A stretch of DNA of 64,000 bases from Blautia glucerasea (lineage in GTDB: Bacteria > Bacillota > Clostridia > Lachnospirales > Lachnospiraceae), in the NCBI RefSeq assembly GCF_020537505.1, contig NZ_JAJBMO010000005.1, forward strand, positions 1-64,000, in the 5' to 3' direction. The notes under the pieces were generated by a model, which did not search any database, had not been told where the DNA came from, and worked only from the letters and a program-made list of their open reading frames with translations. Of this stretch, positions 36,590 through 46,043 are shown one piece after another (within the stretch, counting starts at the first letter, position 1; every line of letters starts with the position of its first letter). The position numbers were made by a program, and so were the translations under genes.

Positions 36590-39040
36590 TTAATAATTTA
36601 ATTTCTCAACATAACTGATAAAAATATTGCCTGCTTTGTCAAACAGATCCTTACTATCATTCATACCATACGGATAAGTTTCACCCTTGACCGGATCATA
36701 TAAATAGGTGTTGTATTCATCATACCCGATAATTACCACACTTGTATTATCACCGGTCTTTGCAATAACAGGTCTCTGGGCACTGATCTCATACAATACA
36801 CTATCCAGTGTACATCCAGAAAGGTCAATAATTGCTCCTTCATCCCCCAGTGCCTCCTGCAAAGCATTTGTATCAAGGGATGCGCTCTTTATGGCCTCTG
36901 GTACATCCTCCAGATTAAGGATTAGCTTGGTCTTTTTGTTTCCACGCTCCCATACATACTGCTGAGCACGATTCAATACCACGCCTGTCTGGTCATCTGC
37001 ACGCAAAACAGCGAGTGCCGGATCTGTGTAAATACCATCCAGACCGCCTTTTGCATAAACATAATAAATATCATCTTCCGGAATCTGGGTATCCAGAATA
37101 ATACTGTCATCGTTTGCATTTTTCATCTTGGCATATACTACAAGCGCATCCTGTATCTCCGGTGCCTCATCCAGTGCCAGCCTAATCTGTGTTCCCGTTC
37201 TGTTATTGCTTGCCAGTTCAATAGAAGCAATACTAGCTGCAGCTTTTACATTATTCAGAATATTATCTTTGCTTACCGCTTCATAACCTTTCTTTGTCTT
37301 CTTTGACAATTCAAACTCCATCATGGTATTTCCCATGGTCACATCGGTTATATACAACCCATCCTGATGATATTCTTTTTTTACAGTTCCATCAAACCCT
37401 TCAATACGGATCGTATGGATTCCGGTGGTCTCATGTCCGTTGCTGTCTGAAATGATATCTCCATCCACCACAATCCCGTAAACAAGATCTTCATTCATAA
37501 ATCCGTTTAAGGTAAGCTTCTGTCCACTGGATGGTGCAAGAGTCCTTGTCTCTAGTGTTTCGAAATCAATTTCCTTTATATAGCCTGCACTTTCACCGCT
37601 CTGGATCAACCACGCCGCATGAGCGCCTGTGTCAGAGACTGTAAAAGCATCTGTTTGGATATCCTGATCCAGGACTTCACTTTTTCCATCTGTAATATGA
37701 ATCTGATAAAGTTTCTGTGCAAACAGCAGGAACAGAGAATTATCTGTACTTACATAGGATAAGGTTCCAAGATCCTTCTTCAAAAATTCATAGGATTCTG
37801 TAGATGGAATAAATGCCTTTTCTTCCACCACATTCTGGTCATTGCTGTAATGATATACGCAGACACCGCTGTATCCCTCGCGGATTCCCCGGTTCATATA
37901 TCCGTACAGAACAAAATCCACATCTCCGTTATCTTCCACCCGAATGATCTTTATATCATGCTGCCATCTGGAATCCCGGAAGTCTCCATCTGTTTCCTTA
38001 CGAAAGCTGAAAATCCTGGAAAACTTTCCATCGTTTGGTGAATAGGACCACAGATCCCCTTCCTGAACAAAAGCAATGACTCCGGCAGTTTCATTCATCA
38101 TATACTCCACATTTTTATCCCGCACTCCCAGAAGAAGTCCTTTATCTGAAATGCTAATGGAATTCTCGGAGAATACTTGTGATGCGCTTCTCTTGAAATC
38201 CAGAAGCATGATCCTGGTCTCTGTATAACGCATCCGGTAAAATTCTGTTACGTCATAAATTTCCTGATTTCCATCTGTATTTGTTGCCGCAATCTGATAT
38301 TCCAGGGAAAAGCTGGCGGTTGTTTCATTTATGTCTTTTACAACCGGAATCCCCTTTCGGTAAATCTGCGGACTTAAGTTTCCCCAGCTGATCTCTGCAA
38401 ATGTGGAATTAATACCAACATCTGTATAATTAGTAGTTGTATTGGAGGTATCTGGTTCCAGATAACTGGTCAGATCTTCTGCCGTTGCCTTGTCCATGCA
38501 TTTCTCATAAAAACTCTTTACAAACTTTACATACTGAACGGTATTTACATTGGATCGTGAAACCACTCTGGTATAATAATAAGCAGTTCCTTTATTTGTC
38601 TCAAGAGATATCTGCAGGGAATATTCCTGATTCATAAGAAGGTCACTGTTTATCTGGATCTTTGTTGCCAGATAGCTGTCGTTTTTATCCAGGCTTTTCA
38701 CTTTTCGGTTCTCAAGAACCTTGCTTCCATCTGAAGTACGGATTTCATAGGAAAGACTTTTTACCTTTGTAGCATAGGGATTTATAACAAGAGACAATTC
38801 TCTGGAAGTGTCCAAAGGTGTCACACTGTCTCTGGTAAAATCCGACTGCATAGGCTGTGCATAGCCATACATTCGATTGGCATATTCCCCATCAAAATCA
38901 ACCATTACTTCCGGAAAAACCGGATCATTCATATCAGAGCGGTCATCCGTGGTCTCACTGTTCAGCAGAAAAGAACTTCCTGCCACACCAAGAACAAAAA
39001 CAAACAGGAGGATCACTGCTCTGCGTAAAAATTTAATCAT
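36590..39040 (-). CDS. Large extracytoplasmic protein with C-terminal C39-peptidase-like domain
   Basis: An 816-residue protein with an N-terminal membrane anchor (residues 6-27) and an otherwise extracellular body. Residues 310-600 contain short beta repeats that look like a propeller (GVIAFVQEGDLWSYSPNDGKF, DNSLFLLFAQKLYQIHITDG). The C-terminal 110 residues (DLSGCTLDSVLYEISAQRPVIAKTGDNTSVVIIGYDEYNTYLYDPVKGE) resemble a C39-like peptidase fold, but the usual His before the GYD strand is Val, so protease activity is doubtful. Neighbours are a methyltransferase (11 bp upstream) and galT. Function unknown. Confidence 0.72.
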   Translation of the reverse strand: MIKFLRRAVILLFVFVLGVAGSSFLLNSETTDDRSDMNDPVFPEVMVDFDGEYANRMYGYAQPMQSDFTRDSVTPLDTSRELSLVINPYATKVKSLSYEIRTSDGSKVLENRKVKSLDKNDSYLATKIQINSDLLMNQEYSLQISLETNKGTAYYYTRVVSRSNVNTVQYVKFVKSFYEKCMDKATAEDLTSYLEPDTSNTTTNYTDVGINSTFAEISWGNLSPQIYRKGIPVVKDINETTASFSLEYQIAATNTDGNQEIYDVTEFYRMRYTETRIMLLDFKRSASQVFSENSISISDKGLLLGVRDKNVEYMMNETAGVIAFVQEGDLWSYSPNDGKFSRIFSFRKETDGDFRDSRWQHDIKIIRVEDNGDVDFVLYGYMNRGIREGYSGVCVYHYSNDQNVVEEKAFIPSTESYEFLKKDLGTLSYVSTDNSLFLLFAQKLYQIHITDGKSEVLDQDIQTDAFTVSDTGAHAAWLIQSGESAGYIKEIDFETLETRTLAPSSGQKLTLNGFMNEDLVYGIVVDGDIISDSNGHETTGIHTIRIEGFDGTVKKEYHQDGLYITDVTMGNTMMEFELSKKTKKGYEAVSKDNILNNVKAAASIASIELASNNRTGTQIRLALDEAPEIQDALVVYAKMKNANDDSIILDTQIPEDDIYYVYAKGGLDGIYTDPALAVLRADDQTGVVLNRAQQYVWERGNKKTKLILNLEDVPEAIKSASLDTNALQEALGDEGAIIDLSGCTLDSVLYEISAQRPVIAKTGDNTSVVIIGYDEYNTYLYDPVKGETYPYGMNDSKDLFDKAGNIFISYVEKLNY

Positions 39041-39051
39041 TTTTTCTCCCC

Positions 39052-40263
39052 TTAATTTTCTGCGTTTACCTCCCCCTGCGGGTACAGAAGTCTTTCTAAT
39101 GTAGGACTGATATTCAGCACCTCCATAAGATTTGCTGCTTTTTCCATGTCTTTCTTATTGCCAGTTTTTACTGCACGTATAAGAAGATTCTTGGGCGTAT
39201 GCTCCATGTCTATAAATTCCAGGATCTGTGTTTCATATCCCATACTTTCTAACAGGTTTGCCCGAATTCCATCTGTGAAAAGTGCTGACATTCTCTCTTT
39301 CAGAATCCCATACTTCAATATAGGCTCTAACATTTCATTTTTAATCTGGCGATTTATCTCATGCTGGCAGCATGGCACAGACAAAATAACTTTTGCTCCC
39401 CATTCCACAGCCTTTGCAAGTGCATAATCCGTAGCTGTATCACAGGCATGAAGTGTAACCACCATATCTACAGCAGAAACGCCTTCATAATCCGCAATAT
39501 CTCCCTGATAAAAACGAAGCTTTTCATAGCCATATTTTTCAGCAAGATGATTACATTTCTGAATTACATCTGTTTTCAGATCCAGGCCTATGATATTTAC
39601 ATCATATCTCTTCAGCTCTCTAAGATAATAGTACATGGCAAATGTAAGATATGATTTGCCGCATCCAAAATCCAATATGGTTACTTCCTTCTGCTGATCC
39701 AGCTTTGGCAAAATGTCCTGGATAAATTCCAAAAATCTGTTGATCTGCCGGAATTTATCGTACTTTTGGGTAATAATCCTGCCGTCTTTGTTCATAACTC
39801 CAAGGTCAACCAGAAACGGAACCGGAATATTTTCCTTAAGAATGTACTGTTTCACACGGTTATGTGCCAATATCTGTGGCATTTCTCCCGATAGTCCCAG
39901 CTTATCCCTCCCTGACACCAGTTTTTTCCCCTGGCTGTTTCCGGGATGACGTCTGGTCTTTATAGTTATCTTGCCTTTTTTACTTACCAGAACAGTTCCG
40001 TCCAACGCCATCCCACTGGCCTGAAGCTGTGAAAAACCATGCAGAAGTTCTGTTTTCAAATACCTTATCAGTTCTTCTCTTGGATAGTTTTTGTGGAGTA
40101 CTTTCGTTCCCACTGTCTCAGAAGCCTGATAAACCACCTGCCCCTTTATTTCAACCGGGCGTATCTTAACCTTCGATGGCCCATCACCTCTGCCTCCGCT
40201 TAAAACAGCCTGACACAGCCGCTCATTAATCTGTTCCTCTAAATATTCGTCTATTGTTTTCAT
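39052..40263 (-). CDS. SAM-dependent methyltransferase (METTL25/RRNAD-like)
   Basis: A 403-residue protein. An N-terminal domain of about 130 residues precedes a Rossmann methyltransferase: ILDFGCGKSYLTFAMYYYL (motif I, about 195-213), IIGLDLKTDVI, GDIADYEGVSAVDMVVTLHACDTATDYALAKAV (HACD motif) and SVPCCQHEINRQI. The HACD and SxPCCQHE combination is typical of the Methyltransf_32 group. The substrate, perhaps an RNA or translation protein, is unknown. It lies between the small gene at 40319 and the 816-residue protein, probably in the same operon. Confidence 0.85.
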   Translation of the reverse strand: MKTIDEYLEEQINERLCQAVLSGGRGDGPSKVKIRPVEIKGQVVYQASETVGTKVLHKNYPREELIRYLKTELLHGFSQLQASGMALDGTVLVSKKGKITIKTRRHPGNSQGKKLVSGRDKLGLSGEMPQILAHNRVKQYILKENIPVPFLVDLGVMNKDGRIITQKYDKFRQINRFLEFIQDILPKLDQQKEVTILDFGCGKSYLTFAMYYYLRELKRYDVNIIGLDLKTDVIQKCNHLAEKYGYEKLRFYQGDIADYEGVSAVDMVVTLHACDTATDYALAKAVEWGAKVILSVPCCQHEINRQIKNEMLEPILKYGILKERMSALFTDGIRANLLESMGYETQILEFIDMEHTPKNLLIRAVKTGNKKDMEKAANLMEVLNISPTLERLLYPQGEVNAEN

Positions 40264-40318
40264 AGTTATTATAATTGTTTTCTTCTAAATTCTGTAATCA
40301 CTTATTGCAGGTTCCACA

Positions 40319-40693
40319 TCATCTGTAAAAAGCTCCCCGGCACCTTCTTCTCCGGCAACGCCTTCTGGATATCTCGTGAAAAAGAAGTACTTCCGCCAGA
40401 TCACCCAAAAGACTGTCAGACATGGTTTCCAGCTCCGACTCCTTTTTCACTTCATCCACGATTTTCTTTCCAAGATGATACAGCATATATCGGTCCGGAT
40501 ATTCATCATACATTCTGCTGCCTTCGTAATCCAGAAGATCACATTCTTCTTCCACCTTCTCCTGGATTTTTCTGGCTGTTTCTGGATAGTATGATTTCAT
40601 CAGAGAAAATTCTTTCTCCAGTTCCATTTCCCCTCTGTAAAGCATCGGGTTTGCGAAGCTGGCGTAAAATGGATAAAAATCTTTATATATCAT
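40319..40693 (-). CDS. Small uncharacterised protein
   Basis: About 124 residues from the ATG at 40691-40693 (MIYKDFYPFYASFANPMLYRGEMELEKEF). The frame also has a GTG start at 40741 that would add 16 residues, 17 bp behind mtnN. It is mostly helical and acidic, and ends abruptly in a Cys/Arg-rich tail (SRRRCRRRRCRGAFYR). The plus-one frame stays open across the same stretch and on to about 40291, giving an acidic ending, so a frameshift is possible. It lies between mtnN and the methyltransferase. No family recognised. Confidence 0.6.
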   Translation of the reverse strand: MIYKDFYPFYASFANPMLYRGEMELEKEFSLMKSYYPETARKIQEKVEEECDLLDYEGSRMYDEYPDRYMLYHLGKKIVDEVKKESELETMSDSLLGDLAEVLLFHEISRRRCRRRRCRGAFYR

Positions 40694-40757
40694 ATCAGCA
40701 ATCTGATTCCTTTTCCATTTCACTTCCAGTATATGCAGCACCCCAGTTTCCGGTTCA

Positions 40758-41459
40758 TTATGCCATTTTTGCCAGCATATTAAGAGTAAGCTTCACGCTA
40801 TGCTCTACAGCTGCCTTCTCAAATTCACTGTAATCCATCTGGGCACTGCCGTCCGCTTTGTCAGAAATAGCGCGAACAACCAGGAATGGAATTTCATTCA
40901 GATAAGCAGCCTGTCCAATTGCAGCCCCCTCCATTTCTGTAGCATATGCAGAAAATTCCGATACGATTCTATCCTTCACATCCTGGTCACAGACAAACTG
41001 GTCTCCAGAAGCAATTCTTCCTTCAAACACCTGGATCTCCGGATTTACTTCCTGGCACACCCCTTTTGCAAGCTTACGAAGCTTCTCGTCTGCCTCAAAG
41101 AAGAATACCGGCATCTGCGGAATCTGTCCCTTGCGGTACCCAAATCCAGTAGCATCCATATCATGCTGTACCACATCTGTAGAAAGAACAATATCTCCAA
41201 TATTAATGTCTTTATTCAAGCTGCCTGCAATTCCTGTATTAATGATCGCATCTACAGAAAATACATCCGCCAGGATCTGGGCACAGATACCCGCATTTAC
41301 TTTACCGATTCCAGAACGGACTACTACAGCCTTTTTACCAGCCAGTGTTCCTTCATAAAAATCCATGGAAGCTTTTTTGATAATTCGCACATCTTCCATT
41401 TTTTCTTTTAAAATCGCAACTTCCACTTCCATTGCGCCAATAATACCGATTGTTTTCAT
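40758..41459 (-). CDS. mtnN: 5'-methylthioadenosine/S-adenosylhomocysteine nucleosidase
   Basis: A 233-residue nucleosidase. MKTIGIIGAMEVEVAILKEKM is the family start; NTGIAGSLNKDINIGDIVLSTDVVQHDMDATGFGY, ATEMEGAAIGQAAYLNEIPFLVVRAISDKAD carry the substrate pocket with the catalytic Glu and Asp. It cleaves adenine from MTA and SAH, recycling products of SAM-using enzymes; a methyltransferase lies downstream in the same run. GGAGAAT precedes the ATG. Confidence 0.95.
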   Translation of the reverse strand: MKTIGIIGAMEVEVAILKEKMEDVRIIKKASMDFYEGTLAGKKAVVVRSGIGKVNAGICAQILADVFSVDAIINTGIAGSLNKDINIGDIVLSTDVVQHDMDATGFGYRKGQIPQMPVFFFEADEKLRKLAKGVCQEVNPEIQVFEGRIASGDQFVCDQDVKDRIVSEFSAYATEMEGAAIGQAAYLNEIPFLVVRAISDKADGSAQMDYSEFEKAAVEHSVKLTLNMLAKMA

Positions 41460-41647
41460 TTGTTATTCTCCTCTATTTTATTCCTTATTAAAAAGTAAAC
41501 AAATTCTTCAACTGACATTATACCAAAACTTCTTCCTATGTCCAACTTAAATTTGGCATGGAAACTTATATTGTGTTCTGTTATAATTAAGAATGCTATG
41601 AGAGAAGGATTTATCCAACTCCCGAAAAAATAATGGAGGAAAAAACG

Positions 41648-41890
41648 ATGGAATATAAAACAAAAGGTGTTTGCTCTATGGCAATCCAATATGATCTTGA
41701 TGATGAACAGAAAGTTCACAACGTGAAATTTATCGGGGGATGCTCTGGCAATACACAGGGTGTTGCCAAACTTGTAGAGGGTATGCCAGCGAAAGAAGTC
41801 ATCGCACGCCTGGAGGGAATCCAGTGCGGACGCAGACCAACTTCATGTCCAGACCAGCTTGCTACCGCTTTAAAAGAAGCGCTTTCATGA
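41648..41890 (+). CDS. TSCPD-domain protein (TIGR03905 type)
   Basis: An 80-residue protein; ATG 41648 has TGGAGG 9 nt upstream. GVCSMAIQYDLDDEQKVHNVKFIGGCSGNTQGVAKLVEGM and the eponymous TSCPDQLATAL near the end define the TSCPD family, related to the C-terminal domain of class II ribonucleotide reductases. Three or four cysteines could bind a metal. It is a single gene followed by a strong terminator. Confidence 0.9.
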   Translation: MEYKTKGVCSMAIQYDLDDEQKVHNVKFIGGCSGNTQGVAKLVEGMPAKEVIARLEGIQCGRRPTSCPDQLATALKEALS

Positions 41891-41898
41891 TTATTTCG

Positions 41899-41928
41899 CC
41901 CCGGGATAAAATCCCGGGGACTTTTTTA
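41899..41928 (+). terminator. Terminator after the TSCPD gene
   Basis: Perfect stem CCCCGGGA / TCCCGGGG (41899-41906 and 41912-41919), then ACTTTTTT. Confidence 0.9.
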
Positions 41929-41984
41929 TTATGTTCCAGCAGTTTCCCACTTTTTGGCTTTTAGCTGGAACTATTTCTTATTTT

Positions 41985-43601
41985 CTAAATGTCATTCCGG
42001 TCCCATTTGTCACACAGGGACTGCACTTCTCTGGAAAACTTCTCCAGATCCTTATTCGGACAGCCTTCATTCTTCCGGATAACAGACAGCAGACGATGTC
42101 CGAGAGCAAGAAGCTTCTCGTATGCCCTGGCTGCTTTGGAAGCCTTCCGAACAGCAGATGGCTTCTGAATTTTGATTCCCTCTGCTTCATAAACAAACTC
42201 ACCTGTGGCAAGATCGAATTCTGTTCCACTAAATGGAGCATACGTGTTATAGCCCAATTCATCATGCAGTCTGGATGCAAACAGCTCCGTCACGCTGTCC
42301 TCACCATGTGTCACAAACACTTTCTTTGGCTTTTCCTCAAAGGCCCTGATCCAGTCTATCAGTCCATTTACATCCGCATGTCCGCTGATTCCCGGCATAC
42401 GGCAGATCTTTGCAGCTACATGCACAGGTTCACCAAACAGCTTGATTTCCTGGGCACCTTCTATGAGTGCACGGCCGGCAGTTCCGACAGCCTGATATCC
42501 CACAAAAAGAATAGTACTGTCCTCTCTCCACAGATTATGTTTCAAATGATGCTTGATTCTTCCAGCATCACACATTCCACTTGCAGAGATGATAACTTTA
42601 GGTTCCCCATCAAAATTAATTGCCCGTGAATCTTCGCTGGTTACTGATATTTTCAGACCAGGGAAGCTGATGGGGTTGATTCCCTTTCGGATGAGTTCCA
42701 GCGCTTCCTCATCAAAGCAATCATATTTGTGATTGCCAAAAATAGTCGTTGCCTCAATTGCAAGAGGGCTATCCACAAACACTTTAAAATTGTCATGTCC
42801 ATGAACTAACCCCTCGGCTTTGATCTGTCGAATAAAATACAACATTTCCTGCGTTCTTCCAACTGCAAAGGATGGAATGACCACATTGCCTCCTCTGTCA
42901 AAGGTTTCCTGAATAATATCTGCAAGAAGGCGCTCATAATCTGGTCTCTCACCATGACTTCGGTCTCCATACGTAGATTCCATCACCACATAATCTGCCT
43001 TTTTCAGATAGACAGGATCTTTTATCAAAGGCTGATTGGTATTTCCAATATCTCCGGAAAATACAATTGTCTTTTCTACTCCATCTTCACAGATGTTTAC
43101 TTCAATGCTACTGGAACCCAGGAGATGTCCTGCATCAATAAATCTTACCCGGATGCCTTCGCCAGGAATAATGCCAGTTTCATATGGGCAGCCCACAAAA
43201 TTATGGATTACCCCCAAGGCATCTTCCATGGTATACGCCGGTACAAATTCCGGCTTGCCCTGCCGTTTTGCCTTACGGTTACGCCATTCAGCCTCAAACA
43301 TCTGGATATGGGCACTGTCACGAAGCATGATATCACACAAATTGCAGGTAGCTTCTGTAGCATATATAGGACCTTTGAAGCCTTTTGCATATAGCGCAGG
43401 CAGATTTCCGGAATGATCCATGTGCGCATGGGTTAACAGCACAAAGTCCAGATCTCCCGCTGGCACAGGAATATCTTTGTTTTCATAATAATTTGGTCCC
43501 TGCTCCATTCCACAGTCTACAAGGAATTTTTTTCCGGCGGCTTCCAGATAGTAGCAGCTTCCGGTAACCTCATGTGTTGCTCCAATAAAAGTGATCTTCA
43601 T
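41985..43601 (-). CDS. Metallo-beta-lactamase / beta-CASP family nuclease
   Basis: A 538-residue protein. The zinc motif HAHMDHSG is at 58-65; further ligands lie in DAGHLLGS and FSGDIG; the beta-CASP part has STYGDRSH, FAVGRTQEMLYFIRQI, ISASGMCDAGRIKHHL and SGHADVNGLIDWI. This is the CPSF-like RNA-processing exonuclease group. The extra C-terminal 70 residues are helical and basic. Likely an RNA nuclease; the substrate is unknown. It lies 59 bp downstream of the small membrane protein gene. Confidence 0.9.
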   Translation of the reverse strand: MKITFIGATHEVTGSCYYLEAAGKKFLVDCGMEQGPNYYENKDIPVPAGDLDFVLLTHAHMDHSGNLPALYAKGFKGPIYATEATCNLCDIMLRDSAHIQMFEAEWRNRKAKRQGKPEFVPAYTMEDALGVIHNFVGCPYETGIIPGEGIRVRFIDAGHLLGSSSIEVNICEDGVEKTIVFSGDIGNTNQPLIKDPVYLKKADYVVMESTYGDRSHGERPDYERLLADIIQETFDRGGNVVIPSFAVGRTQEMLYFIRQIKAEGLVHGHDNFKVFVDSPLAIEATTIFGNHKYDCFDEEALELIRKGINPISFPGLKISVTSEDSRAINFDGEPKVIISASGMCDAGRIKHHLKHNLWREDSTILFVGYQAVGTAGRALIEGAQEIKLFGEPVHVAAKICRMPGISGHADVNGLIDWIRAFEEKPKKVFVTHGEDSVTELFASRLHDELGYNTYAPFSGTEFDLATGEFVYEAEGIKIQKPSAVRKASKAARAYEKLLALGHRLLSVIRKNEGCPNKDLEKFSREVQSLCDKWDRNDI

Positions 43602-43660
43602 ACAGATTCCCCCTTTTACCCAGAACTTGTTACTGTTACTAAAAAACAGTACGCTAAGCT

Positions 43661-44215
43661 TTAATTTTGATTGTATATAATATGCTGGATCGTACTGACA
43701 AATTTAGCAGAATCCGCCTGGCCAGCCATACTTCCTGCCAAAATTCCCACAGCAGCAAGCAAAGCAATTCCTGCCGTCACCCCATACCGGTACCATGGTT
43801 TTTTCTCTTCTTTTTCAAGTGCCAGAAGCTTGTCAGAAAATTCAACAATCATATCAATATCACTTTTCTGAATGGATTCTTCGGTTTTTTCAATTATTTC
43901 TTCAGTTGCTTTTTCAGTTCTCTCTTCAGGACTCTCTGAAATTTCCTCGGCTTTTTCTTCTTCCCAGCTTCCTGGAAATCTTACAATCTCTGCAGTTTTC
44001 AGTGCAGCCTCTGCCCCATCTCCATTCTCTTCAAGCATTCCCTCTGCTTTCAGACGCTTCAGAAAACGCTGATAGGATTTATCAATTTCTTCTGCTGGAA
44101 TAGGAGTATCGTCTTTCCGATCTCCAAGAAGGCTGTCCTCTATCATTTTCGCCTCCTTGATCATCTCCTCTTCCAGCAGTTTATCCGCCTTTTCATCACT
44201 TATTTCTTTGTTCAT
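43661..44215 (-). CDS. Tail-anchored acidic protein of unknown function
   Basis: About 184 residues from ATG 44215, which has GGGAGAG 6 nt upstream (the frame is open 17 codons more). It is acidic and helical, with Glu-rich low complexity at about 95-135, one membrane helix (about 160-178, GVTAGIALLAAVGILAGSMAG) and a short tail. The plan, a cytosolic domain with a C-terminal membrane anchor, is like some anti-sigma factors, but I see no anti-sigma motif. It is divergent from murG and upstream of the beta-CASP nuclease. Confidence 0.65.
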   Translation of the reverse strand: MNKEISDEKADKLLEEEMIKEAKMIEDSLLGDRKDDTPIPAEEIDKSYQRFLKRLKAEGMLEENGDGAEAALKTAEIVRFPGSWEEEKAEEISESPEERTEKATEEIIEKTEESIQKSDIDMIVEFSDKLLALEKEEKKPWYRYGVTAGIALLAAVGILAGSMAGQADSAKFVSTIQHIIYNQN

Positions 44216-44240
44216 TTTTCTCTCCCGGATTTTTATTTTC

Positions 44241-44269
44241 TTGACAATTCCCCTCCAGGGGTTCATATT
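44241..44269 (+). promoter_or_regulatory. murG promoter
   Basis: TTGACA (44241-44246), 17-nt spacer, CATATT (44264-44269); 65 nt ahead of the murG start. Confidence 0.6.
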
Positions 44270-44282
44270 TATAAAATAAACC

Positions 44283-44309
44283 GTTACTGCTCACAATGTG
44301 ACCAATAAC
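44283..44309. repeat. Intergenic palindrome, TTACTG family, copy D
   Basis: Arms GTTACTGCTCAC (44283-44294) and GTGACCAATAAC (44298-44309), AAT loop, in the murG leader. It matches the hairpin behind dnaX (9926-9954) at most positions. Confidence 0.55.
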
Positions 44310-44334
44310 AAAAACAATTATTCAGGAGGATCCT

Positions 44335-45399
44335 ATGAAACATATTATCCTTACCGGCGGTGGTACTGCCGGACATGTTACCCCGAATATTGCCCTGATT
44401 CCTGCATTAAAGGAAAAAGGTTATGAAATTTCTTATATTGGCTCCTACGATGGCATTGAGAAAAAGCTGATCGAAGAGCTTGGAATTCCTTATTACGGAA
44501 TCGCTTCCGGTAAATTACGCCGCTATTTCGATTGGAAAAACTTCTCAGATCCATTCCGTGTTCTGAAAGGTTATTTCCAGGCAAAAAAACTCATGAAACA
44601 GCTGAAACCCGATGTTGTGTTTTCCAAGGGTGGTTTCGTAACCGTACCAGTTGTAATCGCAGCGGGAAAACGTCATATTCCTGCAATCATCCATGAATCT
44701 GATATGACTCCTGGCCTTGCAAACAAATTATGTCTTTCTTCTGCTGCTAAAATTTGCTGTAATTTTCCTGAAACTGTCAACAGTCTTCCAAAAGAAAAAG
44801 CAGTTCTCACTGGCACTCCGATCCGTCAGGAGCTTCTCCATGGGGACAAAGAACGTGCCCGCACCTATTGCGGTTTCACTTCTGAGAAACCAGTTCTGCT
44901 GGTTATCGGAGGAAGCCTTGGTGCTGCTTCTGTAAATGAAAATGTTCGGAAAATCCTTCCTGAACTGCTGAAAGAATTTCAGGTGATCCATATTTGTGGT
45001 AAAGGAAAAATGGATGAAAGCATCCAGATGACAGGTTATGTTCAATACGAATATGTTCAGGAACAGCTTCCTGACATGTTTGCACTTGCAGATGTGGTAA
45101 TCTCCCGTGCAGGAGCTAATGCAATCTGCGAACTTGCCGCGCTTTCCAAGCCCAATCTCCTGATCCCATTATCTGCAAAAGCAAGCCGCGGTGACCAGAT
45201 CCTTAACGCTCGTTCCTTTGAGCGCCAGGGGTACAGTGTAGTGCTGGAAGAAGAAGAGATTACAGAATCCACTCTTCTGGAAGCAATCCGTAAGCTCTAT
45301 CAGGAGCGTGATAAATACATTGCGGCTATGTCTGCAGGTAAAAACTTAAATTCCATTCAACATATCGTTAAATTGATTGACGAGTGTGCCCGTTCATAA
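44335..45399 (+). CDS. murG: UDP-GlcNAc--MurNAc-pentapeptide-lipid transferase MurG
   Basis: A 354-residue GT-B glycosyltransferase. [14 protein letters not shown] (8-21) binds the diphosphate; [36 protein letters not shown] and [11 protein letters not shown] (sugar-nucleotide contacts) and [23 protein letters not shown] complete the site. It makes lipid II from lipid I at the inner face of the membrane. Like murC it is outside a dcw cluster here. CAGGAGGAT precedes the ATG and a strong terminator follows. Confidence 0.96.
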   Translation: MKHIILTGGGTAGHVTPNIALIPALKEKGYEISYIGSYDGIEKKLIEELGIPYYGIASGKLRRYFDWKNFSDPFRVLKGYFQAKKLMKQLKPDVVFSKGGFVTVPVVIAAGKRHIPAIIHESDMTPGLANKLCLSSAAKICCNFPETVNSLPKEKAVLTGTPIRQELLHGDKERARTYCGFTSEKPVLLVIGGSLGAASVNENVRKILPELLKEFQVIHICGKGKMDESIQMTGYVQYEYVQEQLPDMFALADVVISRAGANAICELAALSKPNLLIPLSAKASRGDQILNARSFERQGYSVVLEEEEITESTLLEAIRKLYQERDKYIAAMSAGKNLNSIQHIVKLIDECARS

Positions 45400-45451
45400 C
45401 TTTTTATGTCAACTCACCCCGGGCAGCAAAGAAAGTCAGACCTGTAGTCTT

Positions 45452-45487
45452 GCATACCTCTGTAAAATACAGAGGTATGCTTTTTTC
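45452..45487 (+). terminator. Terminator of murG
   Basis: Perfect 13-bp stem GCATACCTCTGTA / TACAGAGGTATGC, AAA loop, six Ts (45481-45486). Confidence 0.93.
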
Positions 45488-45495
45488 AGTTAAAG

Positions 45496-46023
45496 TTATT
45501 CTTTTTCCAATCTTTCCAGTTCTTCCAAGAGCCAGTTTCTTGCCCTAAGGACTCTGTTATTCACATTATTTCTGGTATAGCCAAATTCCCGCGCTACCTC
45601 TTCTGTGGAAACGCCTTCCATTACAACTCTCATGAAAATCATGTAGTTTACAGGATTTTTCCTGTGGAGATTCTCGAACGCCATTGATAAATACTGTCTT
45701 TTCTCCATTCCAAGTAATGCAGCTTCTGCGCTTTCTGTAGTACGATACTGCAATTCTGCCACATCATTGTCATACATTACTTCACGCTTTACATATGATT
45801 TTCTCAGATAATCTCTTCCCTTGTTGGTTGTTTTCCACACTACCAGTGCATGAAGCCTCGCTTCACATGAAACATCCAGTCTTTCCCTGATTCCATAGAA
45901 GTACATGAATACTTCCTGTGTTACATCTTCTGCGGTAAAACGGCTTTGTACAATTGCACTTGCAACTTTAACTGAGACATCATAGTAGCGATCATAAAAC
46001 GCTTTAAATTCTTCACTATTCAT
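45496..46023 (-). CDS. Sigma-70 family RNA polymerase sigma factor
   Basis: A 175-residue ECF-size sigma factor. Region 2 covers FKAFYDRYYDVSVKVASAIVQSRFTAEDVTQEVFMYFYGIRERLD; region 4 covers GVSTEEVAREFGYTRNNVNNRVLRARNWLLEELE (helix-turn-helix). No anti-sigma gene is adjacent. It sits 20 bp behind the HIT gene, so both may share a transcript. Its regulon and signal are unknown. Confidence 0.85.
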   Translation of the reverse strand: MNSEEFKAFYDRYYDVSVKVASAIVQSRFTAEDVTQEVFMYFYGIRERLDVSCEARLHALVVWKTTNKGRDYLRKSYVKREVMYDNDVAELQYRTTESAEAALLGMEKRQYLSMAFENLHRKNPVNYMIFMRVVMEGVSTEEVAREFGYTRNNVNNRVLRARNWLLEELERLEKE

Positions 46024-46043
46024 CTCTTGTACCCCGTTTTTTC

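Noticed and set aside
41456..41719. Minus-strand open frame of 87 codons
   Set aside because: It overlaps the TSCPD gene start and the mtnN start region, with low-complexity hydrophobic sequence and no ribosome site.
43661..44215. Anti-sigma factor for the sigma gene at 45496
   Set aside because: The membrane layout would allow it, but there is no anti-sigma motif, and murG lies between the two genes.
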